A DNA stretch of 64,000 nt from positions 9,840,576-9,904,575 of the forward strand of contig OZ007505.1 in NCBI GenBank assembly GCA_963931865.1, read 5' to 3'. The notes under the pieces were generated by a model. That model had not been told where the DNA came from, searched no databases, and worked only from the letters and a program-made list of their open reading frames with translations. Positions 35,607-47,700 of the stretch are shown here, piece by piece. A program made the translations under genes and the position numbers. This stretch comes from Axinella damicornis. Lineage: Eukaryota; Porifera; Demospongiae; Axinellida; Axinellidae. Position 1 is the stretch's first letter, and each line of letters begins with the position of its first letter.

Positions 35607-36530
35607 TTAAGCATCCAGAACTATCATCCTTGTTTCAGAATCCGAAAATGAAAGCCCGCATGGGCCATGTGCCTGGCCACTTGCTGTAAACGCTATGTAG
35701 CAGCCAGGGTTGTTTGTCGACCTGTAGGCATTTCCACTGGTAGAACTGACCTCTTGAAATTCATCATTGCCTCCACTTGGAGTGCCTGCCTTTAGAATCC
35801 CGTTGTCAACGATGAGATATGTTCCAGGACTGCTTACACTCTTGAACTGGACAACAGTACCAGTGTATATAGGAGAGAACCTGGTTGCATCTGTATAGTG
35901 GAAAACAGCAAATTAAAGGCTATGTTGGTGAAAACGAAATAATACTGTATTCAAAATTACAGATGCACAAGTTTGCATAGCACTTTTATACTTAGCCTAC
36001 GGCAAGGCTTGAAGTTCCCCAAGGGAGGAGATTTCATGGCTTTATTCAATACTACATACATTACACAGACTCATTGCAGTAGGCTTTAAAGAAGCAAGCA
36101 CATTAAAGTGGTTAGCAACTGTATAGTCATCACATTTAACGCCTAATATAAAGGAGCCATATAATGCATATGAGCCTTATGGAAGTGGGAATATCTGACA
36201 ATAAAAAGGGTTAAAACTGATAATAAAAGTATACGCTGTTTATTTTCTATGGCACCGAAGTGGCCTATGACAGTGAGAGGGTTAAGCCATAATTTATGTG
36301 TCATTAAATATCAATCCTGAACTGCACGCATGTTACACCTTACCACTAGGTCGTGCTTGGGCAGTCACCGCTCCATCAGATGCTACAGAGACAAACCTCC
36401 CTGACCTTTCACTCAGGAGTAACTGTTGTACTTGTGATATAATAGGAGGAGGCATTGCTCTAGCCTGGTAGGCCACAGCGAGGGCCACCACAATTCCAAT
36501 GAAAATGAGATGCTTGCAGCTGAATGCCAT
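35607..36530 (-). CDS. Secreted FGF-like beta-trefoil protein (two exons)
   Basis: Exons 36530-36344 and 35890-35607 join in phase 1 between GTAAGG and ATACAG and give 156 residues ending at TAA. Residues 1-25 (MAFSCKHLIFIGIVVALAVA..) are a clear signal peptide. The rest has the strand pattern of a fibroblast growth factor core: LLLSERSGRFVSVASDGAV (first trefoil), TVVQFKSVSSPGTYLIVDN plus GILKAG (compare 'V.IK.V....YL.M...G.LYG'), DEFQEV..NAYRSTNNPG (compare 'FKE.....YN.Y.S') and CYIAFTASGQAHGPC. The length fits a small FGF. If it is an FGF it would act outside the cell on receptor tyrosine kinases. Identity is low, so another beta-trefoil family is possible. Neighbours are transposon-rich DNA. 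The second ATG-like start upstream is not ATG, so 36530 is preferred. Confidence 0.6.
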
Positions 36531-37324
36531 TGCTCCTCTTGGTATGTTCAAATGTGTTGACGCTCACAGTGAAACGACTCCTTCCGATTGCCTTGCTATT
36601 TTTATTTCTTGTTCTGGGTCCTGCTTGATGCTGCTATGGACAAATGGGATCACTTATATACTGGTGAGAATAGGGAAACATGCAACAATTTCCTTAGCTG
36701 CAGGAGCTTGTGTTCCATCTAGGGTTTGTATAATTGTGGTGTGCTGTGTATATACATCCTTCTCAGCAAAGCAATCCACTACGTATTCCCATATACTGTA
36801 CCCTGATGTTCAGAACACATGCATCTGCATGTCCACATGCAGTGCCAATAATATTATGTCATCAGATTATATTGTTATCGGCTGTGACCAGTAGTTGAAC
36901 CAAATGCTCGGACTTCCGAACTTCTGTAAATGTGAGGCAGGATGTTTATTCAAACAAACAGTTAAGCTCAGTACTTTACATCCTATTACAGTTCTCAGGC
37001 TAATTACAGTTGTGTCTATTTGTTTAGCTAAACACATCCACACCGTTTCCAATAGCACGGCCATATAGGAACTTGGAACATGTCTGCCACATTGACGCCA
37101 ATTTTCTCCTGTGGATTAGTTATCAGGCTACATCCGATTAGTGCCTCAATCTCCTCAGAAGTTTGGAAGTCCCATCACATTGTTGTTGATGAGTACCTGA
37201 TTCAACTGCTGGTGAAAGCTGATAACAAAGTATAGCATTTCTGGTGATGCACAGCTGGATTTGTGTGAAGAATGACCGTTACGGACAGGTTTTGAAATAA
37301 TACATTCAAAATCTTGCATAGTCT

Positions 37325-37400
37325 AATTACCCTGCGTGCACATGCACGAAGCAGGGTTAAACAATTGGTTTGTCCGTCTGTCCATCTACTACAGCAGGAA
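37325..37400. repeat. Dispersed repeat D, copy 2
   Basis: ATTACCCTGCGTGCACATGC, then ACGAAGCAGGGTTAAACAAT and TTGTCCGTCTGTC, match the hairpin head at 6248 and the more diverged one at 44200. Confidence 0.6.
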
Positions 37401-37419
37401 AGCCCCTTTTCACTTGTGA

Positions 37420-37840
37420 CTTCTGCATAAATCCTCCCCTTATAATAAAACTGTTCTCCTGTGGGAAGAATTTAAACACAAAAAGAGTAGATGCGATTTG
37501 CATAAATCCTCCCCTTGAGATAGTGTACCAGTCACATCATATTAATCAGGTTTTATGCAACTTAGTACTCAATTGCAAAATTCCTCCTGATGCAGGACAT
37601 ATGAAGCAATAGTAATGAGATTCATACCCAATTGCAACATAATGACAAAGTATCTACTCTTTTTACATTTTGCATAAATCCTCCCCTCGAAATAGTGTAC
37701 CAGTCATATAATTGTTTATGCATTAGGACTTGCATCATTCCTCCCTTATATTAGAGTAACTGGTGGCGTGCTTTGCATAAATCCTTCCCTTGAGTAACTC
37801 TAGGCAAGGCTTGCATAATTCCTTCCCATGAGTGACTCTT
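37420..37840. repeat. Spaced degenerate repeat GCATAAATCCTCCCCTT
   Basis: The motif GCATAAATCCTCCCCTT with small changes occurs at about 37426, 37500, 37672, 37774 and 37810, sometimes followed by GATAGTGTACCAGTCA. The region immediately follows repeat D copy 2 and may be the body of that element. No gene seen. Confidence 0.6.
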
Positions 37841-38185
37841 GGTCATTTTATACAAAAATCACCACAACCATTGCAGAGTATACAGCAACAGAAAGGTCAG
37901 AAGTACTGCAACAAGAACATTTAGCCAGCTAAAACAGTCTCAATTAGTGTGGGGTACTCATTTTGAATTCTCAGTCCCAGGGTTTCCAGAAACGCCCTGC
38001 CTACGCCCCTGCAGTGGAGGAACAGATTTGCAGGCACAATGTTGTCACTGTATAGAATAATCTGAGCTTCAGAGGCAATCTGCTTTGCTGGACAGGACTG
38101 TGCTGCAGCAGTGGTACCGGTGATGACTAGAAAGCAGCAAACATCCGCATGCCATTGGCTACATTCACCTTCACCGATCAGCTAA

Positions 38186-38473
38186 TTGTTATGCATGATG
38201 GTTTTGTACAGGAGGTTTTATGGCAATGTTAACCAGCTGAGGAGTCTGTACAGTCTGTATAATATTACACTCATGCTCCCTAGTCTTGAATATGCTGCTC
38301 CCATATTTGGGATCCACACCCTTGTCAAGGACATTACAAGACTTGAGAACGTCCATATTTGGCAATCAAAATGTTTCCAAATCAGTGGGACATGGGTTAC
38401 CAGGATCTACTTGAACTATTTCATGAACTATTTCAACTCCCTGCACTTTAAAGCTCTTTACAAGATTATGTAA
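38186..38473 (+). pseudogene. Non-LTR retrotransposon reverse transcriptase C-terminal relic
   Basis: An open frame of 95 residues has the layout of the segment after the RT catalytic core: RRFYGNVNQLRSLYSLYNIT, LPSLEYAAPIFGIH, KDITRLENVHIWQSKC. Compare the common 'LY..LVRP.LEYA.P.W.P.....I..LE.VQ..A.K' pattern. No catalytic motif and no full element are present, so it is a fragment. It ends where palindromic repeat F copy 2 begins. Confidence 0.65.
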
Positions 38474-38810
38474 TATTTATATACCACTTTGCCGTGCATT
38501 ACGGGTTTTAGTGCACGAGGGCAATCTAGTTAACGGTCGAGGGCGAGATAATGCACGAGCCGAAGGCGAGTGCATTATCCGCCCGAGACCGTTAACTAGA
38601 TTGCCCGAGTGCACTAAAGCCCGTAATGCACGGCAAAGTGGTATCTAAACTACTTAGTGCAACTCACCGACCCGAGACAGCCTTTGATCTTTGAAAAGTG
38701 TGCATTATCTAGATAATGCACACTAAAGTGTGCAATAAGCGATTTAATGCTCCGTCATGTGATCGATTCTGAGGCGTCTGATTCGTTGAGGGTCACGTGA
38801 GTAGCACTAA
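38473..38810. mobile_element. Palindromic dispersed repeat F, copy 2
   Basis: Near-identical to 11696-12033, with the same 75-base-arm hairpin, the same palindrome centred on ATTATCTAGATAAT and the same end GGGTCACGTGAGTAGCACTA. Confidence 0.85.
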
Positions 38811-39059
38811 ATATGGTTACTTTTACCATAGATAATAGAATACTCACGTATGGATTGGAAACGGCATATACGCGTCACGTATTCATGCTATTTGCGGATC
38901 ACGTGATGTTTGCCCAGCAACAGCCCATCCTTCTTTTTGCCAGCACGGGAACTGAACACTTCAGAGCTCCACCCCCCTACTCACACCCTCCACGCAAAAG
39001 GTAATAACAATTTCACGCACGGTTTTCACACATTATCTGTGTTGCTAATTACCTGCACG

Positions 39060-39340
39060 CTGCAGCTTCATGTTCCCTCGCAACTTGTGGGAGTTCATTC
39101 CCGTAACCATGCAACCAGCAGCATTCTTTGCAGCCGTATAAGGTTTACCTTACTAATAGCTACAAGGATCTGTGCAGACATAAAAGTAGGAAGTACATTC
39201 ACTGAATAAATTCCACACTTTCATGTTCCAGGTAGGTCATGGTTGTGGGAGTTCATTCCCCATGCATGTAAACTGAGCAACTCATCCTTACCTGCAAAGT
39301 GCCAAGCACTCATTTGTCTATAAGGATTTGCGCAACTGTA
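39060..39340. repeat. Diverged tandem duplication
   Basis: CTTGTGGGAGTTCATTCCCG..CTACAAGGATCTGTGCA and GTTGTGGGAGTTCATTCCCC..CTATAAGGATTTGCGCAA are two copies about 170 bases apart. Confidence 0.65.
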
Positions 39341-39434
39341 AATATTGGTTGACTATACTGTTAGTTTCTGCAAGGTTTTCTTTAACATGCTAAACACGAT
39401 GTTCTTCTCTGTCAACTTGGCTTCACAGCCCTCA

Positions 39435-39701
39435 GTGATGGGGAAACCTAAGGGAAGAGCAAGAGTGCGCCGAAGAGGTCAACGTCAACTCACTAACAAG
39501 GCAAAAAACTATGAAAGAAAAAGGTTGCAGAAGCAAAAAAATCAACTATCATTAGACATCCCACAAGCAAACGTACACTCATGTAGGGGGGCGCCTATTG
39601 GGTTAAATGTCAACACTGCGGAGAAACAACAACTTGGCACATTTGAAAAGGTGAAGCATGCAGCCTCCACTGAACTAGGAGACACTACCGCGAGTGTCTG
39701 A
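39435..39701 (+). CDS. Small basic hypothetical protein (uncertain)
   Basis: Within a 118-residue frame, an ATG near 39435 would give an 88-residue protein starting MGKPKGRARVRRRGQRQLTN and continuing with Lys/Arg-rich sequence (KAKNYERKRLQKQKNQ), then a neutral tail. A possible acceptor (CTTCACAG) lies just upstream, so it could be an exon. I do not recognise the family. The strong basic bias distinguishes it from nearby chance frames, but it could still be chance. Confidence 0.3.
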   Translation: MMGKPKGRARVRRRGQRQLTNKAKNYERKRLQKQKNQLSLDIPQANVHSCRGAPIGLNVNTAEKQQLGTFEKVKHAASTELGDTTASV

Positions 39702-40529
39702 CAAAAGTCAAGGAGAGCAACGAGCAGGTGACTGTGATCGTACGTGTGGTATCGCAGTTGATCGCTAATTACCACGCATAATTACATTCCGTGAGGACAA
39801 CTCGAATGTAGGAACGTGCCCAGACCCTTTCCTCCTCCCCCGCACAAAGGGTCTGGTTCCGAGACTATCTACAACCCTGGAACTGATTTTTTGTGCATTC
39901 TCTGAAGAGGAAACCATTACTGTCTATGCCCTTGGTTCAAATGTGTCTGACAGTATGTCATTTCATGCTGTGTGTACATGTAACGGTGATCGAAAGTAGT
40001 TATACATAGCATAGTTGACGGAGACTTAACTTACAGTTATCCAGCCTGCAGGCTTTTTGCGATTTACTCCCCATGCTCCTCCTGCCTGTATATACTCCAA
40101 AAGAAGCACTTCATGCGGGGTTCTAGCAAAGTTTCGAGTCGGCGGCCGCGGAAAAGTATACCGGAAGTCACTCAGCGGATGACTCGGCGGATAACTTGAA
40201 GCTGGTCAGAAAACAGGATGTTATGTTATACCATTCCGTAGTTTAATTGGAGGGTTCTCCTGAATAGTCTGGCCCCACCCTAAGTTGGCAACTATAGCTG
40301 GGCCATGCGCCATGCGCCAGCCCATAATTATCTCTAAACTGTTTACTTTCCTGTTCCTACAGTGAATTGTGAAGAAAGTCGCTGTGGTCTACATAATTAT
40401 ACAGATCTTTGGGGTTGCTGTGGTGGCGGGTGTTCAGAACAGAAGACCTCTAGCTATAGCTAGCTACTTGGCTCAGCGCCAAGTTTAACTTGACGACGCA
40501 CAATCACCACTGTGCCAGACCTAGCCAGA

Positions 40530-43366
40530 ATGTCTGATCATCAGTATTGCGGTCCTCGTCTCTACGCGTTCAAGATATGCGAGCGTTGTTATTATGAATG
40601 CCCAAATTCTCTCAGCAAATATCCTGACCAATGTTGTCAGCACATGTACATTGGGTCGTCCCAAATTCTTGCGACCTGGCACCGAAGTCAATTGGTACTT
40701 GTTCGTCCCTTCCCCACTCGTATGGCGGTTAATCTCGCGTCAAGGAACATGTGGTTTGGGTTGTGCGTTCAAGAGAGCCGATGCAGAGGAGCCACATGCA
40801 CATTTGCCCACAGCGTAGCGGAACGACAAGTCTGGAATACTGAGCTCGCGAATATGCGATGCCCGCCGCTTACTCGCGCACGAGTGTGCCCTCCACCAGC
40901 GCCACCAACGGCACACTGGCCGTGCCCTCAGTACCTCAGCTCCGTCTCAAATCGAGCTCAGGCTCCTTCAGTGAGTTGATATTACCGTATATCTTCTAAA
41001 AATTCGGCACTATATTTATAGCTAGTTAGCTAGCTAGTACAGAACCTACAATTGAACATACTAATGTTCTCACAATGGTATGTGCTGGTACCAAATAGCC
41101 AGTGACAGGGACAAAAGAACTCTAAAACGGAAATTATAACAGGCACAGTGAAACTACTCAAGCAAGATCACATGTTACGCGATACCTAACGTTGCATATC
41201 TGCAATGTGAACCTTTCAGCTTCATGATGTCACATCCGGCAAGGTCCTTGGGAGATAGGTTCTGTGTGAGCAGAAATTTAAGGCGGGACAGGGGAGGTGG
41301 GTTGGTGCACCTGAAGCCTTCGGGTACAACAAACAGCATGGCTGTGTCTGGGCTCATGATAGAAAGGTCTTGGTTGGCACTGGGAGGGCTATTTCTGTCA
41401 TTAAATTTTTTGGTATAAGTAGACTGTCTTCACTTCCCTTATAGTGTATACAAAATCCACAAATTATGTTGCAAAGCATAACTTCGGGAAATTTTCGGGT
41501 AAATATATTTCGCCTGTTAAATTTTCGTGTTGTTTTATTTTCGTCACTCGAGCACACCGACAAAAATTAAACCATGCAAAACTTTTCATTCACACGGGAG
41601 TATACATACAAGACATATGCACAATGTTGGCTACACTTTTGCCATCTCCCCTGCACTAAACAAAACATGCTATTGTCCCAACGCATATGTTACTGCTTAA
41701 TATATTCATATTTCATGACATTAGCCAAGTGTTGACTCTATACATGGATAAGATCCATGCTTGTGCAATTGTACTATGCTAAGTACATGTATTATGAATT
41801 TGCATAGGCATACTGTACAGTCTTGCATCATGCCACTATAGATGATGCTCATCCTATTAGATTCCAGGATAGGCTTTACAGGAATCAATAAGTTACGACC
41901 ATGCACAGCAATGGTTGCAGGTGCCTATATACCATGCATCATATCTGTGTCCATACAGTCTCACAATTGTAATGCTGCACCTCAAGTCTGTCAGCAAAAT
42001 TTAACTGTAACATTCTATTGTATCATTTTTAGAAGTTATCAGCTACTGGTAATACTGCGGAAGGTGAATCTGGTCCAATGTCAAGGAAATCTTGGAGGTT
42101 AAAATATGAACTAAGAAGAAAGACTCCCCCAAATAAGGAAGATGCAAAACTACCACTGACAATGCAATCCTACAAACGCAAGTTTCATGCTCTTCTCTAT
42201 TATGAAGAAGAGGAGCACATGCAAGTATTGAAAGACAGGTAAGGAGAGAGAGAACAGTACGAGCACGTACACTTATTTATATGACTATGCTATACGTACA
42301 TAGGTGTGATGGAAAGTATCAGCTAACAGTTTTTACAAAAGATCACCAGCCCAAATGGTTGTATGGAAGGTCGTACAGCAGATATGGTTACCTTGTGGGA
42401 ATGAGTGGTGATCAAGTCATGTATGCTACTCAAGCTAGTGGCATAGTGTTTGTCATGGATCAAGACAGACACAGAGATGTATGCGCAACAGAGATTTTGG
42501 GCGAGAATTACCGAGCCATTTCTGAGAAGTTTTACTTGGGATTTGCAGAAGAGGAAGCCAGTAAACTGGAGAGGCACTATAGCATTGGAAGTGAGAGATG
42601 CGATAAAGTGGTATCCATTGAATTTGAGGTGAAGCACTTCTATTTTGACTTACTACATGACTCACTAAACAACCTTACTGATGAGTCATTAGCAAAACTC
42701 ATACCTACTGCTGACACTCTCAATAAGCAGCAGATTCGGTTGCAGCGCATACCATACCCAGAGTATCCAGTGCTAAAGCTTGACAAGGACTTCCAGTTTC
42801 CTGCTCTGCAGCTAGCCATGTTCAGTGGGTCAAGTGCTCCTGTACTAATCCCCGGCCCATTTGGCACTGGAAAGACCAGACTTCTTGCCGTGGCAACCTA
42901 TGACTTTATAAAGCATGGCAGACAACAGTATCCTCCATCACCTGTCAGAGTCCTGGTCTGCTGTCACCACCAGATATCAGCTGACACCTTCCTCGAGCGC
43001 TACTTCGGTGTGATGCAAGACCATAAAGTTAACCCATGGGAAGATGCCTACCTTGTTCGGGTTACTCGAGAAAGTTATGCCAAGAATTCTAAGCACCAGT
43101 GTTATTACCTTCCAGTAGGAGAATTCAGGAAGAATGCCCAAGAAATAATTAAAGAGGATTATTTAGTTGTTGTCACCACTTTTCTAACAGCTCACAGCTT
43201 TCGAAGGGTCATTGGAAGTAACGTTTTCACTCACATCCTCATTGACGAGGGAGCTCAAGCCAGAGAGCCTAAGCATGATGCAAGTAATACACAATATGCA
43301 GTGGCATTTTCTCCAGTCAAAATAACAGCTAAATATTACAGTACTGAAATTCTGATGCTTTTTTGA
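40530..43366 (+). CDS. HELZ2-like N-terminal unit: CCCH zinc finger plus half helicase
   Basis: Exons 40530-40970, 42033-42238 and from 42304 join in phase. Exon 1 has Cys/His-rich sequence ending in a CCCH finger, LCVQESRCRGATCTFAHS, with the TFAHS ending typical of HELZ/HELZ2 zinc fingers. Exon 2 gives YKRKFHALLYYEEEEHMQVL, the helical lead-in to helicase 1. Exon 3 is the first RecA-like half of an SF1 (UPF1-like) helicase: PVLIPGPFGTGKTRLL (Walker A) and THILIDEGAQAREP (Walker B). The homology stops there; the frame ends 33 codons later at 43366, without motifs III-VI. The same modules occur again, complete, at 44705-55355, so this is either a truncated tandem duplicate or the 5' part of one gene with a duplicated half helicase. 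A possible small exon at 43458-43511 (IKPQGTPPQQKTSVSAG) would join the next unit in phase at its 3' side but not obviously at its 5' side. Confidence 0.75.
41216..41399 (-). repeat. Dispersed repeat G, copy 2
   Basis: Inverted relative of 10658-10843, inside the first intron of the HELZ2-like locus. The frame open in copy 1 is interrupted by a stop here. Confidence 0.65.
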
Positions 43367-44199
43367 GACGCATTTACCCAGAGAATCTCCTTTAAATTTG
43401 TCATATACAGTTGTAACTGTGTGTGTATCAATATTTGTTATCTATATGCTTTCCTAGTATTAAACCCCAAGGGACGCCACCACAGCAGAAAACTTCTGTA
43501 TCAGCAGGAGGTATGCTTGTTGACTACGTTGTACTGCATACTCTTGGTTATTATTCTGCATGTAAACAAAAGTGCTGGTCACAGTCTTTGACTGCCCTGG
43601 GTGGGTCATGATGCATTCTGACTGAAGTATTCACAGGTAGCTTTCCAAGTTTCCCTGTGTCAATCTTAGCTTCAAATGAGACATCCCAAATAGCTCGAGC
43701 CATCCCAAATATCTTGCTAAGACAAGCTTAGAACCAGACATGTGTAGCTCACATTCAAATAGCTAATGGAAGTTGTTTATACATTTATGTATTACAAATC
43801 TGCACATGCACTTAGCTTCTCTATTGTATTTTAAATGTCCATCTGTTGTTCTGAAACATTTATCAATTAGTACATTGTAAACAAAGCCATCATTTTCAGT
43901 GTAGGTATGTCAATTAGTACAGCGTAAACATGCAGAAGCCATCGTAATTACTGGAGGTATGTCAGTTAGTTGCAAGATGAGTAAACATCTGCAACTAAGT
44001 TGAGTGTAGGAAGTCAAGGGTCATTGTTTAGCAATTTGTGCATAGCTACAGTTTGTTCACTCATCTTAAACTATTTACTTGTAGGAAAATTGTAGAGTTT
44101 TCATTTGAGTCAAAATGCAATCATAGCTTAGACCTTCAATTCTATCTGCGGATTCATCTGTGAAAGTACGTATATGTGGGCAGGCCAACTGTAGTTATC

Positions 44200-44290
44200 A
44201 TTACCCCATGCACACATGTGCAGCCAGGGGGTAAAGCAATGCCTTTGTGTCTACCTATCTGTTTGGGTGTCTGTCGACCAGAAAATTATT
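44200..44290. repeat. Dispersed repeat D, copy 3 (diverged)
   Basis: ATTACCCCATGCACACATGT, GGGGGTAAAGCAATGCCTTT and GTGTCTACCTATCTG resemble the heads at 6248 and 37325. About 43620-44680 otherwise shows no gene. Confidence 0.45.
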
Positions 44291-44704
44291 GCTCCAAGCA
44301 TTTTGGCTAAGGTGCTTACAGACGTCATACTCAACGCAAAACAATGAACATAATCATACAGGACGTGTCAAGGCGATTCTTATTAATTGGTTTCTTGGCT
44401 CCATGCACCCTTTTTAAAATAGCACGTGGTAGTTAGCACGTGACCTTTCTTTGTAGTTAGTAGTAGTGCATGTCGTTGACCATTGCTGTTCACATGCTAG
44501 CCATATCCAACAAGTGTGGGGTATGTGTCCTCCAGACACTTCTAGTTTCAACTTCAATTGACTCGCTTGCTGCATGCAATCACCATGTACTTATTTCTGA
44601 GGCTGGGCAGCAGCTACTCACTATTTGGACACCATAATTTATAATACATTGCTGTATCAGTAGGTACAATTAATTTATGCTACCAGTTGCCATTCTCACA
44701 CTAG

Positions 44705-47700
44705 CTGCTGAAACAGGAATTCAGCTGAAGCCTGCGCGATTAAGTCAACAAAAGCCAATAACAGTTTCATTAAGACCACAAGCAAGCCGCACAGTGCAAC
44801 TAGTCTCTGTTCAGCAGCCAAATTCACAGCATGGGATACCTCGAAGATCAGTACAGCAATCTCAACATACAGGAACTCAAAAGCCAGCAGTGAAACAGGA
44901 TGTTCACCTAAAACCACAGCAATCAAGGTGTGATGAGCGAGATCATCCAAGCCCTACCCTGCAGCAAAAAGCTGCAAAAAGGCAACAGGGAGCTCAAATA
45001 ACTCATTCACATCCGCCTCAATCTCAGTGTACTCTTCCATCCAGTGCTTCTGATGCGATAAGGAGCACAAGGTTTCAACCTGTAGCCTCCCCCCAATACG
45101 ATTTTCACTTTCCGGTAAGGATATGCTTGCAATCACATAATGTTCTGGTATATTATGAGTATTATTTTGTACATTTATTACAGACACTGGAAGTAGCAGC
45201 AAAAACTCTGAAACAAAGGAAACAACAGATTTCTTCCATCCCGAACTCCTTCTCTGAGCAACACACTCCATCGTTACATTCACAGTTCTCTCACTGGCAT
45301 GACTACAAAGCAACAGGCTATTCACACAGTCACCGCCCCAAAGATATGAACTTGTTAAAATCTTCACTCACACGTGAAAACTACCGAGAGAAATTTCACC
45401 AGCTCTTGTGTAGAGAAGAAGAAGAGCATGCAAAATTGCTGGCAGAACGGTAAACACATCTTATAATGTTGGTATTTTAGCATCTCAGCATAATTATGGC
45501 CTGTTGACAAGCACCATTATAGCCCCTTACTCTCTGTGTACAAAGCTAGGCACTATATCCTAGTGTCCATGTAGCTATAGCTACTACATGCATCTATTGT
45601 GCCTACATTCAGTACAACTGTTATATAGCTGTAGCACTTTAATTAATTTTATTTATCTATCTTTAGGTGTGATGGAATATACACACTTACAATTTATGGA
45701 CCTTATGAGAAACCAGTTACATTTTCCCATAAAGGATGTGCTCGATATGGAGATATAACTGCAGCTCACCTGGATGGAGACAAAATAGCTTATGCCAAAC
45801 AGGCCAGTGAGGGTTACGTGTACATTTTTCCAAACTCCATGGGTATCCAAATCCAAGCTGAGATTTTCGAAGGTTACTTTCCAGGAAGGAAAGGCGGTGA
45901 CGTGATCCGTATTGCATTCAGTGACACTGCTATAATGCTGTTGGGAAAAATCTATCCTGGTGTTGTAGAAAATGACTGCTCGGTCTGCAACATTGAAGTA
46001 ACCTTTCAACTAAAATATTCTTATTTTGATCGTCAACATGATATTCTTCATCGTATATCAGAAGAAGCTATTGCCAAAATAATGCCTCTGAACGACCCTC
46101 ATGAGAATGCTTTTGTCAGGGACTTCCAGCTATCTGAAAAATTTGCTAAATCAGCAAAGCTTGATTATTTTCAATTAACTGCACTGGAGACTATCATGAA
46201 ATGTGCTCCCAAAGCTCCTCTCTTGATTGTAGGTTCCTTTGGAACTGGAAAAACCCGCCTACTAGCCCGTGCAGCAATACAGATTTTGCAAAAGAATCCA
46301 AGGGCACGTGTCCTAGTGTGTGCCCATCATCATAGTTCTGTCGACTCATTTGTGATCAATTATTTCTGTAAGGAACGTGTAAGCATGGTGCGCTTAATGA
46401 CTCCAAGATACCGTCCACCACCAAACTATGAACAGTGGTATAGAACCGCAAGAGAGATGGAGAATGATGTGCACAAAGTTCAGCTGATTGTTACAACACT
46501 GTTAACATCCCTGCATTTGTGTGGCATTGTTGAACGAGGACACTTCACACATATTTTGATGGATGAGGGAGCACAGGCGAGGGAGCCAGAGGCACTTGCA
46601 CCCCTCACTTTGGCTGACAGGAATACAAAAATTGTCATAGCTGGTGATCACAAACAGGTAACAATTTTGAGTGCAATACAGTACTAGTCTCATTTTCTGG
46701 CCCTTAGTAGTTGCATGCAAATTTGATTAGTGCAAAATGGAGGTCTAGGGAATACTTTCTGAGCATCACATAATATTATCAGCAGCTTCAATTTACACAT
46801 CCTAAGGCTCTTTACTTCCTAAAGTATGCTGCCGATAAGGAAGTAAAATACACTGTGCAAGGTATTAACACCTTCCTTATTAATGCTTATTTGGAAATCA
46901 TATCAACGAAAATTGGCATTCAGTAGGTACAGAGTTAGATAATAACAAAAAAAAGGAGCAATTTTGTTTCATCATTAATAGTAAATTATTGCTTGGTAAA
47001 GTGGTTCAAGGTTGAGAATTCACGTGATTAGTTACTTACCAGACAAGCGATACATGAACAAACTTTTACTGATTATAGTTCTGATTTCTCTTGTAGCTTG
47101 TTAGCTAGGGAAATAACCAATCTCTATTGATTAATACATACATAGCAATAATTTCCATACAGGTTGGCCCATCCCTTCTTGTTCTTGGCAACAAAGCACA
47201 GAAGTATGGCCTGAAAGTGTCCCTTCTCGAGAGGCTTCATAAACACTACATGGAGAGACCTGGTGCAGACACCCATTGTGTAGCTCTCTTGAAAAACTAT
47301 CGCTGCCACAAGGCCCTGCTGTCACTACCTTCCTACCTGTTCTACAACTCAGCATTGGTAACAAAGCCTGATGCAGCTACGAAGCTGCACCCGAGGGATC
47401 ATTTTCCACTTCACTTTATCTGCTCTGATCTTGATGATTCCATTACTGAGATTAAAAGAAGCAACAATCAAAAGGAGGCAGAATTGCTTCTCAGTGAAGT
47501 AATCAAATATGTTTCCAATTGGCCAACGCATGAATGGGGTCACAAGGACCTGAGCACCATCTGTATCATGACTGCTACTTCAAGCCAGGTGCGTCATGTA
47601 TACTAATAATCAAAGTCATTACTGCAACCTTTATCTGAACTGCTATTTGTTGCACAGAAATCAACAGTTCTTAAGATGCTGAGATATGATCTGTACCCTG

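Noticed and set aside
36867..37064. Small reverse-strand gene
   Set aside because: 65-residue frame with no signal, family or splice support.
37420..37840. Spaced repeat array resembling a CRISPR
   Set aside because: Repeats are degenerate, spacers are of unequal length and the genome is eukaryotic.
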